Notes under the pieces: generated by a model
The model's database searches: none
The model's input: the letters and a program-made list of their open reading frames with translations, nothing else
What the model was told of the DNA's origin: nothing
Origin: Aspidiotus rigidus
Lineage: Eukaryota > Arthropoda > Insecta > Hemiptera > Diaspididae
NCBI GenBank assembly: GCA_035079385.1
Contig: JAVHKY010000053.1
Coordinates: 4,340,001 to 4,404,000 of the forward strand
DNA length: 64,000 nt
Direction: 5' to 3'
Made by a program: the position numbers and the translations under genes
Shown: positions 1 through 12,900 of the stretch, piece after piece
Layout: each line of letters begins with the position of its first letter
How positions within the stretch are numbered: position 1 is the first letter of the stretch

Positions 1-939
1 GTCGAGAGTCGAATATGAAACTGTCTAAAAAATACAAACAAGTCCCCGCGACAACATTATGTGCGTTCCAATTTTTTTCTCCGATTATCGAAAATCGATA
101 ACGAGGACTAGTAGAGTAAATTTTTCGAATTTTAATTTTGTTTATAAGTATGTGAAAATGTTTGTGGGTGTCGAAAAGTGAAACCACACATCAACACGTG
201 TCTAGTTCGAGAATGTAGATCCTACATCGGGAATCATATATACTAAATAGCGAGAAGAAGGCATTATTAAATATTATTACGACGGCTTCGTATTTTTTAA
301 CTCTCCCGTCGCCGTCGCGTAAACTTTGTCCGTAATTAACGCAAACTCGTACTCAACTTCAAATTACATCATAATAACACGGCTTATTTTACCTCCCGCT
401 CGCACACACAGATAGCTGTTATAGATAAGTACACACAAGAATCGAGTTTTATGTCCGGTAGTACAAATAATCAGGTTTCGGATAAACAAAAGGGAAAGCA
501 ATTCATAGGTATAAGGAGTAAAAGGGGAAAAAATAGTTTTGCTTCGTTCACTTCCACAGAGTAAAATTTCATTCTTGATCAATTTTCACGACTTCAAACC
601 CGAATTTTATCGATAAAGAATTGTTGTCTATTTCTGTACCAGAAAAGAGGATTAATCTGTTGAGACCAACTCCTACTTTGACGGTACCTAAGTTTTCGGC
701 AGTTCAAATTCTACATGAAACAACCACATAATTTAGGCTCAAGCATCGATCTGGAAAAAGAAGGAATTCCGTTTTCCCGATCTAAACTCGCATAAGAGCG
801 AAATCAACAGAAAGATTCAATGATGACGTCACACAATGAGCCGCTGAACTACCCAATGTTTGGCCAGCGCACAGATTTGCTCTCACAAGAATAATACAGG
901 GAGCAAAGACCATCGTATTCCCGAACGGAGAATAAGAAA
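1..939. other. no gene recognised
   Basis: AT-rich sequence with many stops in all frames. Short open frames here show no recognisable motif or splice structure. A TGACGTCA palindrome occurs near 825, the same one that recurs in the dispersed repeats further on. Confidence 0.5.
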
Positions 940-1190
940 TTTCTCAGCTCCCAGAATCTGTAATCATATTATGGGAGCCCTCTAGAACTAAGCCGCTGTC
1001 TGAGTCTCTCTTCTCCCTGCAGAGTGTTACAGGTGTTGAGTGGGCTGTGGCGTGATTCTGCATTTGCATATCCCATCTTCTTTTCACTGACTGTGGCTGC
1101 TGATACTGCCCGTTTTCATGCTTCTTCGGATTACACGCCCGTAACCAGCAATTTTTCTAGACGGAACAAAATGGGGTCAAGAATGGAATG
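940..1190 (-). mobile_element. truncated tail of an R1/Jockey-like LINE
   Basis: On the minus strand this stretch resembles the 3' tail of the LINE copies at 1230-2600, 20186-21070 and 33695-34350. Shared blocks include the 'atgcagaatcacgcc...ctcaacacctgt' segment and the 'ctgcagggagaagag' segment. No coding region is left. It is a separate, more diverged tail lying head-to-tail with the longer copy beside it. The match was read by eye, so the boundaries are approximate. Confidence 0.5.
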
Positions 1191-1229
1191 AGTCATCGGC
1201 TACGTGTATTGCTGAACCGTGGGAGAATC

Positions 1230-2600
1230 TCCTCGTCAAAACCCTCTCAGCATGGCAACTCCCAATGCACACAAACTTTAACACCCTTACCAGACCCAAC
1301 GTGGAGCTAAATTGCTTTTAGAGTCTCTTCTTCTTCTGGCTTCATGTCCCTACGCCTGGTCTTCTCCCTGCAAAGTGTCGTTCGTTAGTGAATGGTACAC
1401 AGGTGTAGAGTAAACCATAGCGTGGCTCTGCATTTGCCTTTTTCATTCTATATCCACCTTCTTCTTCATGACTGCGACTGCAAATGCAGACACCTGGTTC
1501 CATACATGGTGGCTACAAGGCTACTCGGATCGAGCGCCTTATCGGCCCCAATCTGTTGCAGACCGACTGATTGCCCGACTCACGCATCCACGTCTCACAC
1601 CCAATTGAGGTGCGCTGTGGTGCCCGCAATGCAAACACATTGTCTGGTCCAGGTACTTGTTGCAGCCGCTATGGCCGCTCAACATCGCCGTCAGGTGACA
1701 ATTTAGCTGACCACTGTCTTGGTTCATCCACTCATAAAGGTCGCGTACTTACATACGGGTTTTTCACTTTCCTAGCTCATTCTGAGGAATTTTTGCTTTC
1801 CATTTCTCAAGCAAGGAGCGCCTGACCTCGTTCTTGGCCCGTAAATCCTCTTGAGCAGACGGTATTCCCTTCTCTCTCCTCATCAAGTAGCTCAATTAGT
1901 GATGAACGTGTTAATAAGGAAAGAGCCTTCGTCGAGACGGTGCGCAAGCACAACACACCTCAGCGCAACTTTTCGTTCTCTTTCCTTCTGTAAGTCATCT
2001 TCATTGAGTCACTCCATACTGGAGCACAATGTAGGAGGATCGACAATGCAATGCTCATCCTCATTCTTCTTCTGGCTTCTCTCAGTCCTCCTAGGTTTGT
2101 CTTCAGGCGGCTTAGGTACTTCACCTACCGCCCGCCATTTCCGCTGTCATCAGGAAATGGCAAAACCACGTGCCCAAATATTTCATCACCTTCTTGATCG
2201 TGATTTCCACACTTTGTAGGCGAAAGGTGGACGGAATACACTTTTGACAGGTCGTGCATAATCTTAACGTCTGGTAGCGACTTCACCTTAAAAATCCCAT
2301 GAAATATGACGCACCACAAGAACATCCCAAAAATCGATCCTTACGGTACCCTTAGAGTAACTGGGTACTTACGTCTCTACTTGGACAGCTAAGGTAGATG
2401 CTCCCTCATCATCCTGAGCACTTCCACATCCATAAAGACTTGCAATATCCTCTCGCATGGAATCGAGTTGGAAGCATTTCAAACAGCAGGACTGACAACT
2501 TCGCAAAACTGATGCGTATCTTCTTTGTCTTGGTTCTAGCATCTGATGTACAGAGTCCTTTGACAACCGTATTGACTGCTTGAGAGTTTGCCTCTTTCCG
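1230..2600 (-). mobile_element. degraded R1/Jockey-like LINE, reverse transcriptase C-terminal part and 3' tail
   Basis: The minus strand carries fragments of a LINE reverse transcriptase in several frames. Near 2150-2090 it reads LSRLKTNLGGLREARRR, the segment after the palm domain in R1/Jockey-type elements (compare LSHLMPNLGGPREARRR in the 20.2 kb copy). Near 1900 it reads SLIELLDEERE. Near 1720-1640 it reads QLNCHLTAMLSGHSGCNKYL, the 'hLTQ-LSGHG-F--YL' block that precedes the CCHC finger. Frameshifts and stops separate these pieces, so it is dead. The 3' tail continues to about 1230. The region 2200-2600 probably holds more of the reverse transcriptase, but I could not align it convincingly. 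Confidence 0.72.
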
Positions 2601-2880
2601 TCAAATAGCTCTCAAATCGATTGGCTACCCCCTCTCTGGAAGTTTGCCCACGTTGTCTAGCAGGCAAAGTGATCGGTAAGACGATGGCAGGCCAAGGCCA
2701 AGTGGTTCATCCTTCTAATCGATGCATAGAGAATAGTCCCCCAGCAACCATACAGACATCACACGAGGAATCCCGACACATCTGTGGCTTGATTTTAAAA
2801 ACCCTGTCAATTTGTGCCCTTGAAATCTACGAAATTTCGACGTCAATACATATTTGGTCGACATCAATCTATTAAAAAAT
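2601..2880. other. no gene recognised
   Basis: A spacer between the LINE remnant and the repeat-family stretch that follows. An 84-codon open frame here shows no motif I know. Confidence 0.35.
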
Positions 2881-3591
2881 CGAGAGACGACTCGAGCTCG
2901 ACGTCGACGATAAATCGATGGTTAGGTCGATTTGCAGTCGACATTGGGAGGGCTTCGATTTTGAGTTGACTTTCGGTCAGAATGGAGAGTCGTCCTGACT
3001 TCGATATGGTTTAAGAAAGAGGAGGGGAGGGAGGAAGGAGAAGAAGTTCGACGAGGACAATCTAAACAAAAAAATCATGACGCGTGACCGCTTTTGGGCC
3101 CTGTGCTGATGTGTATAAATTTACCTCTTGATGAGATGAGCAAGATCGTCCTTCCTCCTAATTGAACGAATTATTATTTTTTTAGCGGGGAACACGCGAT
3201 CCCTTTTGTTGGGAGGCATCTAGAAAAAATTTCTGCGTTTGAGGTTTATGACGTCATCAACCTAAGGTCACAGGACTTTGAAAAATTTTGACTTCAAGCT
3301 AGACATAATAGGAGGATACTTACAAAAATTTTGACTTTCAAGCTAAGAGAAGAGAAACTTGGAAAAATTTCGACCTTCGAGCTATACATGATAGGAGGAC
3401 TTAGCTTCCTTAACGAAGTTGAACGAGGAGCGCAGGGAACCTGTTCTATGAGTCAAACAGGTTCCCTAATAATTAGGGAATTTTTGAATTAGGGGAAAGC
3501 AAGTACACCAGTAAACTAGTACTAGTAGTATAATACTTCATGGAACAAATAGTTTTCGAGGCCAAGGAAGCCTAGACCTAGTATAAAGCAG
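2881..3591. repeat. dispersed repeat family A
   Basis: This repeat recurs through the window. Its marks are a block starting 'agcggggaa' followed by 'cccttttgttgg-ggcatct', the recurring phrase 'acttggaaaaatttcgac' followed by 'aagcta--ataataggagg', a TGACGTCA palindrome, and the end block 'gttgaacgaggag...gggaacctgtt'. The same blocks occur near 3840-4720, 13560-14130, 17440-18090 (opposite orientation), 29091-29350 and 58640-58990. No coding capacity was seen. Family type (SINE, MITE or satellite-derived) is not determined. Confidence 0.6.
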
Positions 3592-3763
3592 GCCTAGATC
3601 AGCGGCGGATTTAAGGGGGGTTAGGGGTTTAACCCCCCTTTGTAAAAAAAAGAAAGAAAGAAAGAGGAAAAGGGAAAAAATGGACGAGATAAATATTCTA
3701 AAAGCCTTCCTTTCCATAACCCCCCCCCCTAAAAAAATTCCTAGATCCGCCACTGGCCTAGAT
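3592..3763. mobile_element. 156-bp hAT-type MITE with 8-bp target duplication
   Basis: The element runs from 3600 to 3755. Its left end reads CAGCGGCGGATTTAAGG; the reverse complement of its right end reads CAGTGGCGGATCTAGG, an imperfect terminal inverted repeat of about 16 bp starting with CA. The flanks 3592-3599 and 3756-3763 are both GCCTAGAT, an exact 8-bp target-site duplication. An 8-bp duplication and CA-starting ends are features of hAT transposons. A G-rich block sits just inside the left end and a C-rich block just inside the right. There is no transposase, so it is non-autonomous. Confidence 0.85.
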
Positions 3764-5340
3764 TTAGTATAAGCCTATAGTATAAACTTAGTATTTTATA
3801 TGGAGCGGAAGGAGAGTGATGGGAACGCCTGATGAATGACCTTGAACTATTTTAGAAACTTGGAACAGTTTCGACTTTTGATCTCGTGACGTCACAAGTC
3901 ATTTTTTGCCAGACGGCGCACGGCAATGTTTTTGAAATAACCCCCTATAGAACAGGTTTCCTGTTAACATTTCGACTCCCAAGTTATGTAATATCGCAAG
4001 GGAACTTGCGAAAATTTCGATTCCCAAACTTAGGTTAGGAGGTGGGGCATTCTCAAGAAATTTCACCGAGCACGAGCGCATTCGACTTCAATGACGACAT
4101 CATTTTTGGAAAAATGTCCAGACACTATATTTTCGACCTTTTAAGTAAGGAAAAACTCGAGAACGGGACTTAGGATGACGTCAACAACCTAAGTTAGAGG
4201 AATTTGTCTCGGCTAGATCAAGTTCGAAGAGAGTCTTCAGGAAATATTCAGCGTCCCATATCTTACAACATGAAAAATACTTCATCGTATTTGCTGAGGA
4301 TCACAAGTAATAGATATTGCTAAGCATATCAATATTCGTTCTCATATGGCTAAATCCTTCCTTAATTTCTTTTTCGGAAGACGAACTCCCTTTCCTCAAG
4401 CCTCGCGTTTTCCTTTCACCAAGACTTTATCAGTCTCGTACACCTCAGAGACCTAATACGCCTACTCGCTCGGTGATAAAGAAAACGAAAACAAGACAAG
4501 CTGTTTTCACGAGGGCGCGAGACTTGCGGGTTCCCCGCTGTCATCGCAAAGTTTGCAGTGGCCTCTAATCTTTTTGTCAAAAAAATATTGTGAACTATGA
4601 AGTAACTTTCTCGAGTTTTCGTATGATGCAGTAAGCGAGATGTAGGAAAATTTCAACCTCGAAACTCTATGTAGGTGTTGGAAAAATTCTCAGCGCCAAA
4701 TGTTATGGAGAGAGGATATTTTGGTCTTTGTTTACGTGTTATAGAAGAAGAGACATTCCGAAAAAAATTCTAAACTGTAACTTTCAACACAGGCTCGCTG
4801 ATAGATCGGTATCGTTATCGTACTTACGGGAACAAGAAGGAGGCTAAAAGAATTTTTGACAATGAGCTGCAAAAGGAAGAATGTAAATCATGTCATCACG
4901 TTCATACCCTTGATGACGTCGTCCTGGTAACATATGAACAAGTTTCTATCTTCTTTCACATGCCCATTTTCTTGATCAACTCTTTACTCTATCTCTTCTA
5001 CCCATAAGCATACCCTCTCTCTGTCATCCTCCTTATAAGAGTATCCCCCATGGCATTACGAGTATCTCACTGCGACAGTAGCAATTTCTGATGGTGCTAG
5101 GATATAATTTTAAATCTGATACAAAAGGAGAAGTTCTTCTGAGGAGGTGTATCAGTATCACACGAAAGAAAGGTAAAATTTTTGGTGTACACCTTCATTG
5201 CAAAAGCTTCATTAATTACTTCGCATGTACGAAACTAGCCAACCTTCCGTTTGTTTCGTAAAAAATACCTCAGATCGAAGTAACATCGCATCACCCCTTT
5301 GAAGAACCGATCAGGTTATCAAGGTACCGGTGATAATTTC
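3764..5340. repeat. further family A repeat pieces and unannotated sequence
   Basis: The segments 3840-4080, 4100-4250 and 4590-4720 repeat the family A phrases ('acttggaacagtttcgac', 'gacgtcacaag', 'ctatagaacaggtttcctg'). The remaining sequence is AT-rich without a recognisable gene. Confidence 0.45.
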
Positions 5341-8300
5341 ACTTTTCTTTCGCTTTTTTCTTTCTTTTTACGTGCACACATAATTTTCGAGCTTTACGTA
5401 ATAGCGCTAATTAAAGTTCTCGATTCTTCGCGATAAAAAAAATAATAGGTAGAGATAAGATTTTCGACCATTTTATAGAAAACGTAAAAATGCACCTAAA
5501 TCTGAATACGAATTTCTGCGATAAAAAGAAATATTTTGCTTGGAAAACTGAGAGAAGTTTATTTATAATCTTCAACGAGAGTAATGACCTGTCGAGTCTC
5601 ATCAAATATAGGTATCTAGTATAGCTTTTTCTCTATATGTATACTCTATTAATATGCATGGGTACATCAACCTCTGCACTGAGTTGACCGATGCAATACG
5701 AGTTCAAGATTATTATCAATTTTTTTTCTTTGCAAAAAATGTTGAAAGTTCGCGTACGGAATATTCGATTATTTCACCGACAAAATTTAGTTCTTTACTG
5801 GTCGCGCGATCATTTTATACGTCTGCCGTTCACAGACAGCCTTCACCGTGGCTTTTAATATCCACTTTATTCTAAATTAATATTAAATAAAAAAAAAATA
5901 ACATACATATTCGTAGCGGGGCGGTGTGTGGTATTTGATATATAAACTCATTATTAGCAGGCAGACTTGGAACCTTCTTCTTCTTCGTGACCGCAGATTT
6001 CTTTCACTCGCAAAAGGTCGATTACTTTCTTTTTCTCGCCCACTACACTCGGCCCGGCTGAGTACGATTTTGGCGAATTATTTCGTACAGATTTATATAC
6101 TAGGCTCAACGAGAATATTATTTTTAAAATACCTACATATAGAATACCGCACTGTGTTCATGCGTATCATGTTTGAATAATTTGACATAAGAGTGTGAAG
6201 CGACCGTATACAGAGTACGTCTTTCTCTTTCTTTCTTCGTTCGATTATGCTTAATTCGTTTTTCAACTTCATCGCATAATATAATCGCTTTCACCTCATT
6301 ATTATGTGCAGTATTCATTTAAACTTTGTACAGAAACGCAATCGAGAGTCCCGTTGCAATTGAAAATTTTTTTCACATGGTATCGAATTCGTGACGTCAG
6401 AATCAACGATAGCGCTCGTAGCACCTGACCTGTCCCATGAAAGTAAAATGGCAGGAGAGAAGTTGTACAAACTTTACTGCAGCATGGAGAATAATTGCAG
6501 ACCTGCGATGGAAAGAATTAGAAGACTTTTCAACTGCATCTGGAGCCGGCCCACTCACTGCGAATCATTCCCTTAAATGGACCTTCTCTCCATCTCTATT
6601 GGCAATACCTCCGCCCAAAATAATCTTTATATTCAACTTCCCTCTTTTTCACATGTGAGTCGGTTTCTATGATAATGTTCAACACCCAACTGTTTCAACA
6701 GTCATAAATCAAGCCATCTTCCATGCCAAAAAGCAATCCCAACTCGCTCTCCATCATCGTCACATGCCGTCTCTACTACCCATCTTTATTCGACTCACTC
6801 ATTTGTTTCACACATCCACCCCCTCCTCTTACCCATCTTATCCATCTTCTACTGAATGGTCTTTGTCTTGGTGTCCAGCCGAGGCTGCCTCGAACTTTGC
6901 ACAATTCCTCTTCTCCACTGAACCGCAAACTTAGAAACTAACAATAGCTGTGATCAAACGAGCGAAAGCTCTGATTACAAACAACCTAAATCCTGTCGAC
7001 TCAAAACTGACAAGACTTTTGAAAAGGGCGATCAACTTAGGGGAAAGGATGTTGAATTCTGAAGCCCCTCCGAACGGGAAACGATCCACCTCAAAGATCC
7101 CTGACATTACAAGGTCGTGCCAATGCAAGTGGATGCTGCGTTGCTGCGAGCTTTAGGGAACACATGCACCTGTAAAGGCGCCTTTTAAAATCTCATTCAT
7201 ACAGAATGAGTTTCCCAGCTCAAAAAGCTGTCACATCTCCTCATGCTACAAGCTCCAGCTGCTTCGAGCACTCGCTCAAGGATTCGTTATTGTGATAATT
7301 ATTTTCTCATTATCTACGTTACGAAAATCCTACGCAGCAGAAATATTCAACGTCTACCGCATTATAATTCTCGCAGCATGGATGACCGGTGAGGTCAGTA
7401 TCGCGATCGCAAAAACGCCATATCGTTCCGCTACCCCCGCCCCATACCTCCATCCGTCACCTCTAACCAATATTCGATTCAACGTGCGAAATGAAGAGCA
7501 AGAATTTCTTTTCAGGCTTCCGAGAGAGTGTGTGTGTGTGTGTAAGAGGGAGAGAGAGAGACGCGCGCGTATTTTTCGAATAATTCGAACACCAAGCGCT
7601 GCTGCCGTTAATGGTGATAACAAACAATAAGTAAAAAGCGAACTATAAACAGTCGTCTGTGACCATTTTCGATCTCGAAGTCAACGACCTTTAGTTAATA
7701 ATAATTTATACTACATTCTCTCAAGTGTACATCGAGTGTAGTAGACCTTCCCCTCCCGGCGAATAATAAAACAGTAGATACAAAAAAATAAAAAAAATGT
7801 ACACGTTGTGCCAAACTGCTCACAGCCAGTCCGTTTCAGTTTGGCCTGTTATCAACGGTAACAAACTTGATCTACGCTAGTTTTGCGCTATTAAAATACA
7901 AAGATGAGTGCTATAATAGAGAAGGAGACGTATCAGAGACAGAAAGAAAAAAAAATTGACGAAAAATCTTAATAGAATACATTGTGTGGCGCGAACGGCG
8001 CTGACTCTGTCTATTTGATATAGAATGGTACAGTGTTCACCTTCGTGATACAGTTTCTTTTCAGTAGTGTCTTCTTTCAGTTTCACTTTGCTTCCTTTTT
8101 CTTTCTTTCCTCCTCTCTAATCGCGCAATAATTCGCCCATCCATGCTTTTCGTTTCTGCGTGCTCTCTAATTGAAAGCAGCGGCATATATAACGGTAACG
8201 ATAACTTAAACGAACACCCGAGTTCATTGTAACTTAGACTCCCAATGTCTTATCTAATTGTAAATTTTAAGAATCATCATCCGTCGAGCAGTCGTGTCAG

Positions 8301-8671
8301 TTGGAGCGAGAGCTCACTCTTACGAGCTTGTGTCTGGTGGAAAAGACTAGGGTTATGTAATCCAGAAGTCCCCCCCCCCCTCCTTCTTCGTTTCGTTTCT
8401 GGGAGAGACGAAGATGACCCTCATCTAGTCTAGATGTCTACGTAAGATTCTATGTTGAGCATGAGCCCTCGCTGGCTCTAAAACCAATCTTTTAAAGTAA
8501 TTTAGAGTATTATTGCTGGAATAGAGCTATTAATGATTTATAATGGCACAGTTTTCCAGGTAAAAGAATTGCGAAATAATTGTAGTGAGAGATCGTGAGA
8601 GGAGGGTGGGGTGAAGTGACGATGACATTTTTACAATTATTTATATGGTCAGAGATTTTTATTAAGAATTA
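5341..8671. other. no gene recognised; scattered low-complexity tracts
   Basis: Open frames are short, overlap on both strands and lack motifs. The stretch 6390-7160 has several overlapping 60-73 codon frames that could be remnants of a mobile element, but I cannot name one. A poly-C run lies near 8370. A GT/GA microsatellite is listed separately. Confidence 0.4.
7528..7569. repeat. compound GT / GA / CG microsatellite
   Basis: Runs of (GT)n, then (GA)n, then CGCGCG follow each other over about 40 bp. They create spurious low-complexity frames on both strands. Confidence 0.9.
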
Positions 8672-9273
8672 ATGCTGAGGAACCAGAAGGGCGAAATGGG
8701 TCAAACCTACACCTTCCATATTCAACATCGCGAGGGAAAGATTCATCAAAATACCGACGCCTTATCACAAAGACCATGCCACGAAGAATGCAATTATTGT
8801 GGCAGACAGGATCAGAAGAAGACTATCATCAAGAACACTCGGTTTGGTGCTAGGAATGCCCAACTGCAATGCTTTCATTTTGAGTATAGAGGGAGAAAAT
8901 GTTTGACCAAATTGTCCAAATCAGTCAACTACAAGAATCTGTGGTCTCTGTAGGACTCCCTGCTGGTTGAATAAGGAGAATCTGGGAATCTGTTTCAGAA
9001 CTTGAAACCAATAAGTTATTCCAAACTCATCCAGAGGATTACCTTGGTGTAACAACAACGCTGTTCAAGATATGAGAGTGGTATAATTGGCCTTATGTGG
9101 AAAATGAAGACCAGGCAAGGATGCAAGTTTTCTATGTTGAGTATCCTTGTAAGTACAGTATATAGCAATCAAGAGGAAATTGGTTCACCTTGGAGATTAT
9201 TTCACATAGTAGATTCAAATAGTTGCGCGTCTAAACCAAGAAGCTACAATTGTTGCAAACGCATTGGTGGAAA
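8672..9273 (+). mobile_element. Ty3/gypsy pol remnant: RNase H end and start of integrase
   Basis: The open frame 8672-8953 carries the end of a retroelement RNase H domain and the linker after it: FHIQHREGKIHQNTDALSQR, followed by a Cys-rich C-x4-C-x2-C stretch. This is the conserved '-I-HR-G--H-N-DALSR-PC' signature of Ty3/gypsy polyproteins. Downstream, near 9227-9273, the integrase core phrase NQEATIVANALV is still legible. Between them the frame is broken by stops and shifts and the zinc-binding HHCC part is not legible. No gag, protease or LTR was found nearby. The element is dead and only a fragment; the second half lies beyond the inserted element at 9274-9678. Confidence 0.8.
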
Positions 9274-9678
9274 GGGGGCGTCCATAAATTACGTGAGGCG
9301 ATTTTTGTGATTTTTCGACCCCTCCTCCCACTTGGTGAGATATTGTGAGATTTGCCTTGACCCTCTCCCTCCCCCTCTTATCTCGCGTGAGATTTTCTGA
9401 AATGTGTATTTTTGCTTTAAATACGTTTATCTGTGCTTAATCGCGTTTATCTATTAAAAAAACGTAATTTTCTCGATCACATTTTATACCTATTCAAAAA
9501 AAATTCGTTTTTATTAAATTTAAGCTAGTTTCGCAATATTTTACAATGTATTTGTGTGAGAAACAAATTACGTGAGATTTGTCGGCCTCCCCCCTCTCCC
9601 TCACTTGAGTTTTGGTGAGACTTGGCTGGACTCCCTCCCCCCCGGAAAAAGTGCCTCAAGTAATTTATGGACGCCCCC
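9274..9678. mobile_element. 405-bp inverted-repeat element (MITE) inserted in the gypsy remnant
   Basis: The left end reads GGGGGCGTCCATAAATTACG and continues TGAGGC; the reverse complement of the right end is the same 26 bp with one mismatch. The flanking integrase reading shows three A's to the left and four to the right. The continuous integrase reading needs only four A's in all, so a 3-bp AAA duplication accounts for the insertion. No open frame of transposase size lies inside. I do not assign a superfamily, although a 3-bp duplication excludes hAT (8 bp) and piggyBac (TTAA). Confidence 0.82.
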
Positions 9679-9940
9679 AAAACTGGTAAAACGACAATTC
9701 TGAGTTAAAGGTATTTGGAGAACTCAAAATATAATATCGGGTCTAAGAAGAACTCATACCACACCGCTTCACCCACACACAAACGGGATGATTGAACGAT
9801 CTAATCACACTGTGGATAATTTTCGCCAGTCACTGATGAAGGCCAAAAGAACTGGGATACATGGGTACCCCTATATCTTCTGGCATACCCGTCAATCTGC
9901 ATGCGTCCACCAATAAGACTTCAGGAAAAACTACACAAAG
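9679..9940 (+). mobile_element. Ty3/gypsy integrase remnant, second part
   Basis: Near 9735-9850 one frame reads GLRRTHTTPLHPHTNGMIER, the integrase core block around its catalytic glutamate ('TRTTPLHPQ-DG--ER-N--L'). It continues with SNHTVDNF and then loses the frame. It belongs to the same element as 8672-9273, split by the MITE. The region after 9900 still looks like the end of pol but cannot be aligned by eye. Confidence 0.78.
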
Positions 9941-12900
9941 ATGATGGTTGTAAGGTTGGATATAGAACTTTGCGTAGGGTGGTGATATTTTTCAGGGGTG
10001 CAGGACATCATAGCTCATATTTAAACTTTAATTATGTTGGCGTAAGGAAAACATGAGGTCCTAGCCAAGAGTCAATGGTTAGGTGTCTGCATGCATAATG
10101 ACGTGATTTGTATAAGTTGTCCAAGGTAATACCATTATAAATTTTAATTTTTGGTATGAATTTTACTTTTTAGGTTTTAGAAGCTTTCTACAAATATTCC
10201 ATGTGAAGAATGGTTGAATGGATTTTACCTGTTTTGCAGTGCAGTATTGAAAAATGACTGTAACACACCTATTATATAATAAGAAATATATGTTGTGGAG
10301 GGGCACCACAGTTGCTCTACACACTTATTGCTTTTGAATTGCAGTAATCAAAAATAAACCTATTCTCTGGGTATCATCATTCCGATCAAAGAGACTAAAG
10401 GAGTTCTTGCTAATCGGTAGTCCAAGCGCTTTAGCTTGTCAACGGCTCTTACAGGACGCAAGCAGCCTTGTATAGCTCGAAAGTCGAATTTTCTTCTATT
10501 ATCACTTTTGATACACACATAAGCTGAGCCAACGGCTTGTACACAATGCTTTCAATTTGGAGAGATTGAAAATTTGTTTCTTTAACATGGAAGAATGGGA
10601 TTCTATAAATACCAGATACAAGCAATTTTTAAAATTCTATTTTTATTTTCTGCGGGCCAAAGCTAGCATTGATGTCGACGCGTCGCTAAATAAATAAATA
10701 ATTTGTATGCACAGTATATTTTTACCACAATGCAGAGTATTTTTGTCCGAGTTTTCCACGACATACCTTCCATTCTCTCTGTTTCAAGTAAAGAAATACC
10801 ACAGATTGAATGGAGAAAGCAACTTCCTACCCTTTTGCTCTTGGTGTGCAAGACGAAGGGTCCAAATTCTGCGGTGCCAAGCTTGGTCAAGGTAAAAAAC
10901 GACAGCCCGATCTTGTCACTGGGGACACATTTGTCAACTAGCTTTGTGAATGCTTCTCGCAAAATGAATGAAGACCAACGAAGGCAAATACCAGGCACGT
11001 AAAAATGCTTTGTCCACAGGGGAAAAGAGCAGGATCAGCTTCTTAAATTGCACGAGTTGGTTTTTATCACAGAATGAAGCCAAAAATGATTAATGCAATG
11101 ATACAGTACGGTTTACCCACAAACTCTAGTGTCCTTGTGTCCAGATACGACAAAAATTTAACCAATAGTTACGCACGTGGCTAAATCAAACATACAAATA
11201 ATATCTCGGAAAAATTCTACGATGATACAATAAAAATACTTTTAATGAAGGTATCAAATAATTAATCGGAACTTGTTTTTCATTTCCTGAAGGAACGACC
11301 ATAACATCGTATTTATGTCCACACGTATGTAGATTACACCCACCAGTGCACTGAACTTGGGTGCTTTGACCGGTGAATGAGGAAAGAAATTGATATCAAT
11401 ATCGATCAAAGAGAAAGCAGTCGTTTGAAAAATATTTCATTTTATCATGAGTTTTAGCTAGGTACTTCATTCGAAGTTTGTTGGAAGATCTCCCACGAAA
11501 CTCAAAAATTAAGGACAATACATAATAGAAAAACGACTAAGTGGGAGAGGGGAGAGAAGGAAAAATGTATAGAATTGAAATATAACGACGACTGGCTAGT
11601 GACTACTATAAAGAGATTATTTCCTGAAAATGTGAAAAGAGTTTGGCAACTGGGCCCAAAATCTGCTGTTCATGAGGAAGAGGCGAAAAAAGTTCTCCAG
11701 AGAATTATATCCACAAAAAAGCAATCCGTCTTTTGCGTGAAATTCTACAAAATTCATATCAATTTGTGCTCAATGACTTTCAATCCTTTTGCTACTTTAT
11801 AGAAACATGTTCCACTTAATTTAACCAATATTTTGGACTTTTCCTGGTGGGGGAAAAAAATATGTGTCATTTGCCGAGACTTCCTCGTTCTTCCCCGAGC
11901 GATGGATCTCTCTTCCCTTGAACGCCTTAAGTTACTAACAAAAAATCATTAATTGGCGAGAGCAATAGATGGCAGAAGGATCAAGATACACCACGAAGCT
12001 TTCTAATTAATAAGAATGAGGCTTAAAAGCTCGATTGAAATTTCGCCAGGAATTGGCAGAACTGTTTTGATGAGAGCTTACATATAATCATGCACGCAAT
12101 AACAAATATGGTCATCTCATCACGATGACCATTATTGATATTTATGTACAGCTTAAGATTTCACTCGCATCTAAAACCATAATAAGAGCATAATTACTAT
12201 AGCAATATTATTTTATTTATCGATAAAATAACTTCCAGAAGGATGGTATCGTAAAAGTTCAATGTACTCATAGTTGCAGTCGATATACTACATACTGTTC
12301 TTATAATATCTTCACTGAAAGTACAGAGAGAAAATATAAGGTTATTATTTCCAAGTTACATTTTCCTTAGGCATCACGTTTTTCAGGGCAACAAAACTTG
12401 TTTCCTCTTCGTGCATTATTGTTGACGTCTACAGAATTTTCGTCACACTCGAGATCGACGAGACTCAAATTTGAGAGACGTAGATATTTTGCACATATCA
12501 CGAGGTTTCTAAGAACGTAAGTGAATTGCAAATATTAATATTTCTCCCGTGAATTTTTAATCTGTTCGCAATTTTCCTCGAAAACATGAAGCCGCAAAAA
12601 CACGTTTAGCATCTTCAAATAATATTTTCAGAGCACTTTCCCACGTACAACCGAAAAATAGAATGGAAGCTTTTTCGGCGGCGCGATTGTTCCCTATACA
12701 ACTCCAATGACGTCACCGCATGAATCGCAGGCGAAGGTATTCGCTGAAACACAGCAGCGAGATGGAAAGCTGGCCGAAAATTGTTTATGCGACCGGCATG
12801 CTGCGACGACGGAATTACACCCATATACATATATATAACAGCTCGAAAATACCGCATAATTATAAAACACGTAAAACACAATATCCTACTGATTGTTTTA

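Noticed and set aside
10663..11002. Overlapping 111- and 99-codon frames on opposite strands
   Set aside because: Neither has a motif, splice context or better codon pattern than the other, so chance open frames are more likely.
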